Source of the DNA: Gluconobacter cerevisiae
GTDB taxonomy: Bacteria > Pseudomonadota > Alphaproteobacteria > Acetobacterales > Acetobacteraceae
NCBI RefSeq assembly: GCF_015244675.1
Contig: NZ_JABCQO010000002.1
Coordinates: 1 to 64,000 of the forward strand
Reading direction: 5' to 3'
Length of the DNA stretch: 64,000 bases
Shown: one piece after another, positions 54,050-61,530 of the stretch
How positions within the stretch are numbered: the stretch's first letter is position 1
Layout: each line of letters begins with the position of its first letter
Translations under genes and position numbers: made by a program
The notes under the pieces: generated by a model
The model's input: only the letters and a program-made list of their open reading frames with translations
What the model was told of the DNA's origin: nothing
Database searches by the model: none

Positions 54050-55581
54050 TGAAGAAATTTTTTGCGCTGGTGCTGGCTCTTGCGGTCAGTCCCGTATCGT
54101 TTGCGCTGGCGGATACACCTCCGGTTGCTGCACCACAGGAGCTACTCTGGGCTTCGGATGGTGAGGCGAACGTGCCTTACGTTTTTCATGATCCCGCTCA
54201 TGAATCGCGAATGACCGGCTTTGAATACGATCTGGCCGATGCGATCGCGGAGCGGATGCACCGTAAGGCGAAGTTTATCCAGAATGACTGGGATGGTCTG
54301 ATTCCCGGTCTGTCCCGCGGGCTGTACGGCATGGTGCTGGACGGCATCGAAATGACGCCGGAGCACAAGGCGGCCGTTCTGTTCTCACGTCCTTATTATG
54401 TCACGAGCGAGCGGATCATCGTCCGGCATGATCAGACCGGGCTGGATACGATGGAAGCCCTCAAGGGTCATACCGTCGGGACGATCAAGGACACGACGGC
54501 GGAGCGGATGCTGCGCCGACAGGGCGGCTCGAATGTGCGCTCCTATGAAGAAGAGACGAATGCGTTCTCGGATCTGCGGAACGGGCGGCTGGATGCGATC
54601 CTGCTCGATGCTCCGATTGCACTTTATTATGGCAGCATCTCGCCGGACATGAAGCTCGTGGGCGAGCCGATTGGCAGCATGGAATACGGGATCGCGTTCT
54701 CGCCGGAAAACCGGGAACTGCGCGACCAGGTGGATGCGGCGCTCGGCGAGGTCATCAAGGACGGAACGCTGCATCGCATTCTGGCGCGCTGGAACCTGTG
54801 GACGCCGCTGATGGCGAACTATACGGGCGACAACAGCCATCCGGATATCGCGCCGACGGAATGGAACCGGTATCAGGAAGCCATGGCGAACACGACCGGC
54901 AGTGGCTGGCGTGTTCTGATGCGGCGCTATGTGAGTTTCCTGCCGTTGATCGGGCAGGCGGCGTTGATGACCCTTGCGGTTTCGGCGCTGGCCATGGTTC
55001 TGGCTGTGGCGCTGGGGCTTCTGCTGGCGCTGGCCCGGCATTATGGCCCTGCTCCGCTGCGCTTTGTTGCGGGGATCTATGTCGAGGTCGTGCGCGGGAC
55101 GCCGCTTCTGATTCAGGTGCTGTTCATTTTCTATGGGCTGCCCGCCTTCGGAATCCGCCTGTCGCCCTTCGTGGCGGGTGTGATTTCGCTGGGTCTGAAC
55201 TATGCGGCCTATGAGGCGGAAAACTACCGTGCCGGGCTTCTTTCCGTGCCGCGCGGGCAGATGGAAGCGGCGATTGCACTCAACATGACGCACTGGCAAG
55301 CGTTGCGGCTGGTGATCGTGCCGCAGGCATTCCGGACGGTCGTGCCGGTCATGACCAATGATTTCATTTCGCTGCTTAAGGATAGTTCGCTCGTCTCCGT
55401 CATTACGCTGACAGAGCTCAGTCAGACCTATGTGCGATTGTCCTCGACCTATTACGATTATTTTGGAACGGGAATCATGGTCGGCATGGCGTATCTGCTG
55501 CTCGGCCTGCCGTTCGTGCGGCTGGCGCGGATGGCGGAGCGGCGGCTGGGGCGTGGTTTTTCGGGAGCCGGGCACCACTGA
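54049..55581 (+). CDS. amino acid ABC importer: binding protein fused to permease
   Basis: The 510-residue protein has a signal peptide, then a type II periplasmic binding domain (residues ~30-270, with NVPYVFHDP, GFEYDLADAIAERM, and SRPYYVTSERIIV). An inner-membrane permease (residues ~300-505) follows, with the EAA loop in YEAENYRAGLLSVPRGQMEAA, here quoted in part. One polypeptide replaces the separate binding protein and HisQ/GlnP permease. The mature domain is tethered to the membrane outside. ATG 54049 or GTG 54046 are alternative starts. Confidence 0.92.
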   Translation: MKKFFALVLALAVSPVSFALADTPPVAAPQELLWASDGEANVPYVFHDPAHESRMTGFEYDLADAIAERMHRKAKFIQNDWDGLIPGLSRGLYGMVLDGIEMTPEHKAAVLFSRPYYVTSERIIVRHDQTGLDTMEALKGHTVGTIKDTTAERMLRRQGGSNVRSYEEETNAFSDLRNGRLDAILLDAPIALYYGSISPDMKLVGEPIGSMEYGIAFSPENRELRDQVDAALGEVIKDGTLHRILARWNLWTPLMANYTGDNSHPDIAPTEWNRYQEAMANTTGSGWRVLMRRYVSFLPLIGQAALMTLAVSALAMVLAVALGLLLALARHYGPAPLRFVAGIYVEVVRGTPLLIQVLFIFYGLPAFGIRLSPFVAGVISLGLNYAAYEAENYRAGLLSVPRGQMEAAIALNMTHWQALRLVIVPQAFRTVVPVMTNDFISLLKDSSLVSVITLTELSQTYVRLSSTYYDYFGTGIMVGMAYLLLGLPFVRLARMAERRLGRGFSGAGHH

Positions 55582-55602
55582 GAGTGTGATGCCCCGTCCT
55601 GT

Positions 55603-56544
55603 TCAGGATGGCTGAGGTGCGGACGGGTCGTTGATGAGTGGGGGCACGAGCGTTGCCGTATCCAGCGTTCCGTCAAATCCCTGACGCAGTACCCGCGACC
55701 AGCCGATCATCCATCGGTCCAGAGCGTCGATGAACTGGGAAGCTTCGGGATTTTTATGTACCGAAGCCTTGCTCCAGTATTGTTGGGGCGCCAGAAGCTG
55801 GCGTGATCCGCGTTCAATGGGAGCGACCAGCGTCTCGACCGTTTCGATGTGAGCCATGCCATTGCTGGCCGCTGCAGCATAATACCAACCCATATTGATC
55901 ATCAGGTTCGGGATTGGAAAGCCCAGCGTGTGCATTCGGTTAAATGCCGCCGTGATGAATGGGTCGCTGCTGACGCTCTGGTTTTCGAGGACGGCATTGC
56001 CGGTGTAGCTGCATTCCTGCGAGACGTCTGGTTTATCCAAAATATGGGCTGCGTAGTTGCGATCGTCGTGGCAGGGCGTTTCGAGCTGTTCGGCCAGATC
56101 TGCCGGGACAGGCTGCTGCGTGGAGCGTACGACGATGACGCCCGAGACGACTCCGCGATCGGTCCGGGCCAGAACCTGCTGGGAGATTTCGCCATGGGCG
56201 CCACTCCGGGAGGTCAGGATCGGGTGCCAGTCTCCGGCCGGAAGCGGGAGGATGCGTCCGGCAATGGCGATGCTGCCATGCTCGACGATCCCCGGATCGG
56301 GAGCAGCAACCTGGTCGCCAAGATTAGACGCGTCGCCGGTCTGCATCTCCTGCCCGTCCGACTGTGATGCGCCGAAACCCAAGTTACTCCGTGCTGCGCC
56401 TGGCGCACTCCCCGGAAGCCAGGGCATGGCTTTTTTGAGCGCCGGGGTAGGGTAAAAGGCAGTCATGCCCAGCGCGCCCAGTGTTACGATCACGCTGGTG
56501 CGCCATAGTGGCGCTCGTCCCCAGAGCCGTCCAAATGCCGTCAT
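55603..56544 (-). CDS. single-pass membrane protein of unknown function, AAA+ operon
   Basis: The 313-residue protein has one membrane segment at about residues 16-30. The rest (residues 60-313) is probably periplasmic or cytoplasmic and carries a cluster of aromatic residues. Two cysteines lie near residues 163 and 182 (TPCHDDRNY; VSQECSYTG), which could form a disulfide if exported. A segment MINMGWYYAAAASNGMAH is distinctive. No family is recognised. It starts 3 bp after the AAA+ gene stop and closes the three-gene operon. Confidence 0.7.
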   Translation of the reverse strand: MTAFGRLWGRAPLWRTSVIVTLGALGMTAFYPTPALKKAMPWLPGSAPGAARSNLGFGASQSDGQEMQTGDASNLGDQVAAPDPGIVEHGSIAIAGRILPLPAGDWHPILTSRSGAHGEISQQVLARTDRGVVSGVIVVRSTQQPVPADLAEQLETPCHDDRNYAAHILDKPDVSQECSYTGNAVLENQSVSSDPFITAAFNRMHTLGFPIPNLMINMGWYYAAAASNGMAHIETVETLVAPIERGSRQLLAPQQYWSKASVHKNPEASQFIDALDRWMIGWSRVLRQGFDGTLDTATLVPPLINDPSAPQPS

Positions 56545-56547
56545 GGA

Positions 56548-57822
56548 TCAGCGACTCACCCGGCCAAGCTGTACTTCGGAATCGTTGGCGATTTCCGTGG
56601 TTACTGTCCCGTTCTCCTGTGCGACGAGGCGGACGCGTTTGGCGCCTTTCTGGCGTGCGACGATCAGACTTTCGCTGACCATCTCTTCAATGGAGCGGAC
56701 GAGATCGCGTGCACTGGCGCCAGTACCGAGGTTCTTTTGCTTCATCATGACCTGGAACAGAATGCCGGCGTCGATGCCTCCGGTTTCGACATGCAGGCCG
56801 TAGCCTTCAATCATGGCTTCGATTTCCAGCGCAGCGACACGGGCGAGATCCAGTCCGCGCAGGGAGCGGAAAACGAAAATCCGATCCAGCCGGTTGAGAA
56901 CTTCAGGAGCGAATCCGGATTTGCGCAGGGCCTCGACCGACTCGCCGCGCATTTTCTCCGGCTCGTTTGCAAGACGATCGGCAATTTCGGTCAATGCTTC
57001 AGTGGCGACGTTGGAAGTGAGCATGAAGATTGCCCGCGTGGTCGAGACCTGCTCGCCGACGGACGCTTCCGTGACATGACCGTCATTCCAGGCAGTAAGG
57101 AATTTTTTGAAGACATCCGGATGGGCCTTCTCGATCTCGTCGAGCAGGACCACGGCATCTGGATGTTCTTTTAGGCCGCCAGTCAGAGTCCCGAACGTAT
57201 CGGAACCCATATAGCCCTTGGGCGAGCCAAAAAGGAGAGATTCCGCATGCGGACTGGACATCTGCGTCATGTCGAAATGCAGCAGGGGACGTTCCATCTG
57301 TTTCGCCATCTGTTTGGCGAGATAGGTCTTGCCCGTCCCTGGGGGGCCTGCCAGCAGGAAAATACCCACGGGCTTGCCGCGAACCTGAAGCGCCAGACGA
57401 CGGCGCATCTGCTGGGCAATATCCTCGCAGACCTGATCCTGTCCGATCACGCGCGCGCGCAGCGAAGCGGCCAGTTCATCGGCGTCGAGGACGGTTTCGC
57501 GGTGTTCGCGGGCCATGAGCTCTTCAAGGGCTCCGCGGTTCGTCAGACGGCTGAGAACATCCATGATGAGACCTTTCCTGCGGCGCAGTCCACGCCGCGC
57601 CAGTTTTTCGGCTGATGTTTCATATGCCAGCCCAGTGACTGCCAGAAGGGCACTGATCCCTGCCAGCGGAAGATAGAAACGCCGTCCCCATTCGATGGCG
57701 GCCCATAGCCCGTTCAGCGACAGGTGTAGCATGATCGAAACCTGAACTACTGCCAGAATAAGGAAGGCAGCCATCATCAGCGGCATGGCCCGGTTGAGCA
57801 TGGGCACGAGAGACTTGAACAC
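56548..57822 (-). CDS. membrane-anchored Clp-type AAA+ ATPase
   Basis: The 424-residue protein has two transmembrane helices (~12-32, ~50-66), then a single ClpB/ClpA D2-like AAA+ module. Walker A is GPPGTGKT (159-166), Walker B VVLLDE (224-229), with sensor Asn 271, arginine finger candidate Arg311 and sensor 2 GASAR (368-372). A GYMG loop at 203-206 corresponds to the aromatic substrate-threading pore loop, so unfolding activity is plausible. Unlike ClpB it has only one ATPase domain and is membrane-tethered. No protease domain is present. Confidence 0.85.
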   Translation of the reverse strand: MFKSLVPMLNRAMPLMMAAFLILAVVQVSIMLHLSLNGLWAAIEWGRRFYLPLAGISALLAVTGLAYETSAEKLARRGLRRRKGLIMDVLSRLTNRGALEELMAREHRETVLDADELAASLRARVIGQDQVCEDIAQQMRRRLALQVRGKPVGIFLLAGPPGTGKTYLAKQMAKQMERPLLHFDMTQMSSPHAESLLFGSPKGYMGSDTFGTLTGGLKEHPDAVVLLDEIEKAHPDVFKKFLTAWNDGHVTEASVGEQVSTTRAIFMLTSNVATEALTEIADRLANEPEKMRGESVEALRKSGFAPEVLNRLDRIFVFRSLRGLDLARVAALEIEAMIEGYGLHVETGGIDAGILFQVMMKQKNLGTGASARDLVRSIEEMVSESLIVARQKGAKRVRLVAQENGTVTTEIANDSEVQLGRVSR

Positions 57823-57833
57823 CGGGCGGTTCC

Positions 57834-58460
57834 TTACTGGACGATCACGTTGAGCAGGACGCGCTGGTCCAGCGTCGTCAGGGCAGGCAGGGCTTCTGGA
57901 CCGAAAGCTGTGAGGGCACCAACGATCAGAGCGGGTGCATGTGGCATGCTCACCGGGGCAATAAGGATCTGTCCGGCTTCAGCGATTGGAATAACAAGAT
58001 GCTGGAATCTGCCGTTAAGGACAACGCGCTGTGTCAGTCCAGAAGAGACTGTGAGATCGATAGTCTGGCCGACTGCGCCCGAAGCATCCAACACCGGCAT
58101 TTCCACGAGGCGCATCTTGCCATCTTTTACGGCCGCGAGAATGCGGGCCTGATCGTCCGGACTGAAACCGCTCTTGGCAAGTGCGGCCGGCGCTTTGACA
58201 GTGGGAAGCATCGAGAGCTGGACAGCCGCGGTCTGGGCGACGGGCACAGCCGGGCTATTCTGGGAAAGTGGCGCCATTGGAGGTGTTGGTAGTGTCGTCG
58301 TGTTGTGCGTGTAGAAAAAAGCGCCTGCCCCGACCGTCAGGGCCGCAATCAGGCCGCCGCCACCCCACAGAACCCGGTTCCGGGAAGCAGGATCGGCAGG
58401 CAGGGGCTGTAGACGCGGTTCCGGGCGCAGTTCCGGACGGGGCTCGGATGGGAAAGTCAT
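57834..58460 (-). CDS. membrane-anchored protein of unknown function, AAA+ operon
   Basis: The 208-residue product from ATG 58460 has a proline/arginine-rich N-terminal tail, one transmembrane segment (~30-50), a threonine/proline linker, and a soluble domain of about 130 residues. The domain ends in repeated hydrophobic strands (LTVSSGLTQRVVLNG; LIAPVSMPHAPALIVGALTA). The frame stays open to 58628, but that part is low-sense. It is the first gene of the operon, 11 bp before the AAA+ ATPase. It could be an adaptor or receptor for it. Confidence 0.65.
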   Translation of the reverse strand: MTFPSEPRPELRPEPRLQPLPADPASRNRVLWGGGGLIAALTVGAGAFFYTHNTTTLPTPPMAPLSQNSPAVPVAQTAAVQLSMLPTVKAPAALAKSGFSPDDQARILAAVKDGKMRLVEMPVLDASGAVGQTIDLTVSSGLTQRVVLNGRFQHLVIPIAEAGQILIAPVSMPHAPALIVGALTAFGPEALPALTTLDQRVLLNVIVQ

Positions 58461-58586
58461 TTCGGAACCATCTGACTCCCGACCGGGCCTGAAGACAAGG
58501 GTTTTCCAGGCATCGAAATGTAAACAAATCTTTCGACTCGCTTTGGGTAACGGGATGTTCGGGAATGAAAGGGATTTGCGTTCCTC

Positions 58587-58615
58587 TTGCGTCTTGAAGG
58601 GAGGTGACTTACATA
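58587..58615 (+). promoter_or_regulatory. candidate rimP-nusA-infB promoter
   Basis: TTGCGT (58587-58592), a 17-bp spacer and TACATA (58610-58615) match a sigma-70-type promoter. Transcription would start near 58622 and give a leader of about 55 nt that ends in the terminator hairpin just before rimP. Confidence 0.5.
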
Positions 58616-58649
58616 AGGCATATTCCATTCATCTTCCGCTCATTTGGGG

Positions 58650-58675
58650 GGTGGCCCTGACGGGCCGCCTTTTTT
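58650..58675 (+). terminator. intrinsic terminator / attenuator abutting rimP
   Basis: GGTGGCCC and GGGCCGCC form an 8-bp stem (one U-G pair) closed by TGAC and followed by six Ts ending 3 nt before the TTG start of rimP. It replaces the space where a Shine-Dalgarno should be. An intrinsic terminator in the leader of the nusA operon points to attenuation, possibly autogenous by NusA. Attenuating rimP leaders are reported in other Proteobacteria. Confidence 0.8.
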
Positions 58676-58678
58676 GTC

Positions 58679-59290
58679 TTGTCTCAGCAGAACGCCTCTT
58701 CCGATATCGAACTGCCCCACCTCACGGGGCTGGAAGCCCGCATCGCGGAACGGATCGCGCCGACCTTGGCCGATCTGGGCTACGAGCTTGTGCGTCTTTC
58801 GGTTCTGGGGCGCGATACGCCGACAATCCAGATCATGGCAGACCGTGCGAACGGCTCTCTGATTTCGGTGGAAGACTGTGAACAGATCAGTCATGCTGCC
58901 GGAGCCATTCTGGATGTTGATGATCCCATCCCCGGTGCATGGATGCTGGAGGTGTCGTCTTCCGGAATTGATCGTCCGCTGACGCGTGCCAAAGACTGGG
59001 AACGATTCGCAGGACATCTGGCGAAGGCCGAGCTGGATGTTCCGCTCAATGGCCGCCGTCGTTTTTCGGGAACTGTCATGGGTGCGCGGGACGGCAATGC
59101 CCTTATCCGCCTGGATGACGGAACCGAAGCCGTTCTGCCGCTGGTGGACATCCGCAAGGCCCGTCTGGTCCTGACTGATGCGCTGATTGAGGCGAGCGCT
59201 GCTTTGGCAGGGCTTGATCCTGAAGGGGAAGATGGCGGCGAAGTGCGCCAAGCGCCCAAACTGAATCCGAAGAAGCCGGGAAAGAAGTGA
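58679..59290 (+). CDS. rimP: ribosome maturation factor RimP
   Basis: The 203-residue protein helps 30S subunit maturation. The N-terminal domain has [18 protein letters not shown] and [20 protein letters not shown], and the C-terminal SH3-like domain follows [13 protein letters not shown]. The only in-frame start before the conserved region is TTG 58679, with no Shine-Dalgarno because the terminator U-tract lies just upstream. Basic C-terminal tail. It heads the rimP-nusA-ylxR-infB operon. Confidence 0.94.
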   Translation: MSQQNASSDIELPHLTGLEARIAERIAPTLADLGYELVRLSVLGRDTPTIQIMADRANGSLISVEDCEQISHAAGAILDVDDPIPGAWMLEVSSSGIDRPLTRAKDWERFAGHLAKAELDVPLNGRRRFSGTVMGARDGNALIRLDDGTEAVLPLVDIRKARLVLTDALIEASAALAGLDPEGEDGGEVRQAPKLNPKKPGKK

Positions 59291-59324
59291 TGACCCGTCT
59301 CATGCTGGCTGGAGGTCCGATCTG

Positions 59325-60878
59325 ATGGACACGTCTGTTACACGTCCCGAACTGCTGCTGGTTGCCGATGCAGTCTCCCGCGAGAAGAATATCGACCGTG
59401 AGGAAGTGCTTGAAGCAATGGAGCAGGCCATCCAGAAGGCTGGCCGCGCAAAGTACGGGCATGAAAAGGACATCCGTGCGACGATTGATCGCAGGAGCGG
59501 CGAAGTTCGTCTGAGCCGATGGACCGAAGTGGTCGATCAGGTCGAAAACGAGGATACTCAGATCCCGCTGCATATCGCCCGGAAGTTCCAGCCGGAAATT
59601 CAGGCCGGTGAGCATCTGGTTGATCCGCTGCCGCCGATCGATTTCGGACGTATCGCCGCGCAGACTGCCAAGCAGGTCATCGTGCAGCGGGTGCGCGAGT
59701 ATGAGCGTAAGCGCCAGTATAACGAGTTCAAGGACCGTGTGGGCGAGATCGTCAACGGGACTGTCAAGCGGACCGAGTATGGCAATCTCATGGTCGAGAT
59801 CGGTCATACCGAGGCCCTGCTGCGTCGTGACGAACTGATCCCACGCGAATCATTCCGTAATTCCGATCGCATCCGCGCCTATATCTATGACGTGCGTGAC
59901 GAACCGCGTGGCCCGCAGATTTTCCTGTCCCGGACGCATCCCGCCTTCCTCGCCAAGCTGTTTGCGCAGGAAGTTCCGGAAATCTATGACGGGATCATCG
60001 AAATCAAGGCCGTGTCCCGTGATCCGGGATCGCGCGCCAAGATGGCCGTGATTTCGCGCGATGCTGCGATTGATCCGGTCGGTGCCTGCGTTGGTATGCG
60101 TGGCTCCCGCGTTCAGGCTGTTGTGGCCGAACTGCAGGGCGAAAAGATCGACATCATTCCCTGGAGCCCGCAGGCTGCAACATTCGTCGTCAATGCACTG
60201 GCTCCTGCTGAAGTCAGCAAGGTGGTGATGGATGAGGAAGCAGGCCGCGTTGAAGTTGTGGTGCCGGATGAGCAGCTTTCGCTTGCCATTGGTCGCCGTG
60301 GACAGAACGTGCGTCTTGCCAGCCAGCTGACCCGCTGGGACATCGACATTCTGACGGAGGCCGAGGAATCGGAACGTCGTCAGGAAGAGTTCCGCAAGCG
60401 CTCCTCGCAGTTCGTGGACGCGCTGGACGTTGATGACGTGATCGCCGGTCTGCTGGTGACGGAAGGCTTCCACTCCATTGAGGAACTGGCCTACACGGAT
60501 CCGGGTGAGCTGAACGATATCGACGGCTTTGACGAAAGCGTGGCTGAAGAGCTTATGCATCGCGCCAATGATTATCTGGCCAGCAAGGAACAGGCTCTGG
60601 ATGACCAGCGCAAGGCGCTGGGCGTTACGGACGACGTGGCCGAACTGGGTGCCTTTACGAACCAGATGCTGGTGACGCTGGGCGAGAAGGGCGTGAAGAC
60701 GCTCGACGATCTGGCAGATCTCGCGGGAGATGAGCTTGTGGAGATTCTCGGTGAGGAGGCTATCGACGAAGATGCCGCCAACGAGATCATCATGGGTGCC
60801 CGTGCGCACTGGTTCGAAGGTGAAGATGCCGACTCGGTAAAACCCGAGAACGGTGACGAGGAGTCGACCGACGTCTGA
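59325..60878 (+). CDS. nusA: transcription termination/antitermination factor NusA
   Basis: The 517-residue protein has the N-terminal polymerase-binding domain, S1, KH1 and KH2 RNA-binding domains ([35 protein letters not shown]), and two C-terminal acidic helix-hairpin-helix repeats (~residues 370-420 and 445-500). It acts on pausing, termination and antitermination and could act on its own leader terminator. Confidence 0.97.
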   Translation: MDTSVTRPELLLVADAVSREKNIDREEVLEAMEQAIQKAGRAKYGHEKDIRATIDRRSGEVRLSRWTEVVDQVENEDTQIPLHIARKFQPEIQAGEHLVDPLPPIDFGRIAAQTAKQVIVQRVREYERKRQYNEFKDRVGEIVNGTVKRTEYGNLMVEIGHTEALLRRDELIPRESFRNSDRIRAYIYDVRDEPRGPQIFLSRTHPAFLAKLFAQEVPEIYDGIIEIKAVSRDPGSRAKMAVISRDAAIDPVGACVGMRGSRVQAVVAELQGEKIDIIPWSPQAATFVVNALAPAEVSKVVMDEEAGRVEVVVPDEQLSLAIGRRGQNVRLASQLTRWDIDILTEAEESERRQEEFRKRSSQFVDALDVDDVIAGLLVTEGFHSIEELAYTDPGELNDIDGFDESVAEELMHRANDYLASKEQALDDQRKALGVTDDVAELGAFTNQMLVTLGEKGVKTLDDLADLAGDELVEILGEEAIDEDAANEIIMGARAHWFEGEDADSVKPENGDEESTDV

Positions 60879-61530
60879 TCTTTCTGATACTGATAATGGT
60901 CCTGTTCGTGGCGCTTTAGGGCGTCGCGGCTCGGAGCGGCGATGTCTCGTAACGCGAGAGCAGAAGCCGCCCGAAGGCATGATCCGCTTCGTCGTCAGTC
61001 CGGATAACCGGGTTGTCCCTGACCTTGCCGGAAAACTTCCGGGGCGGGGAATGTGGTTGAGTGCCAGCCGGGATGTGTTAGATAGCGCCCGAACACGACA
61101 GGCTTTCGCCAGAGCGGCAAAGGCCCAGGTGAGCGTACCGGAAAACCTTGCCGACCTCGTTGGTGGTGCTCTGGTACAGCGGATGCTGGATGCAGTCAGT
61201 CTGGCCCGGAGAGCCGGTCAGACGGTCTGCGGTTTTCAGAAGTGCCGGGAGTGGCTTACTTCCGGCAGGGTAGGGGTGGTGATCCGTTCGGAAAGTGCAA
61301 GTCCGGACGAATTTTCCAGACTGGTGTCGGGCCGGCGTTCTCTGCCGGTGGTGACAGTTCCCGATCGGGTCCTGGAATCGGCGTTCAGCCGGGACCGGGC
61401 GGTCTATGCGGTGATGGCGCCTGGTGCGCTGGCACAGCGCCTGATCGCCGAACATGAGAGATTTTCGGGAGTGGCAGGACGTCCGCTCCCAGACCCCGAA
61501 GGGGTCAGTAAGGAACAGGCGGAACTATGA
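60853..61530 (+). CDS. YlxR-L7Ae RNA-binding protein
   Basis: The 225-residue protein fuses an N-terminal YlxR/DUF448 domain (RRCLVTREQKPPEGMIRFVV, then the GRGMWLS segment) with a C-terminal L7Ae/L30e-like domain (VQRMLDAVSLARRAGQTVCG). It is the usual gene between nusA and infB in Alphaproteobacteria. The start GTG 60853 lies inside nusA (26-nt overlap). It binds RNA or the ribosome/RNase P; exact role unclear. Confidence 0.85.
   Translation: MTRSRPTSDLSDTDNGPVRGALGRRGSERRCLVTREQKPPEGMIRFVVSPDNRVVPDLAGKLPGRGMWLSASRDVLDSARTRQAFARAAKAQVSVPENLADLVGGALVQRMLDAVSLARRAGQTVCGFQKCREWLTSGRVGVVIRSESASPDEFSRLVSGRRSLPVVTVPDRVLESAFSRDRAVYAVMAPGALAQRLIAEHERFSGVAGRPLPDPEGVSKEQAEL

Noticed and set aside
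54385-55578. A 397-codon minus-strand frame opposite the fused ABC importer.
   Set aside because: Arg/Gln/His-rich antisense translation; the sense protein has clear domains across the whole region.
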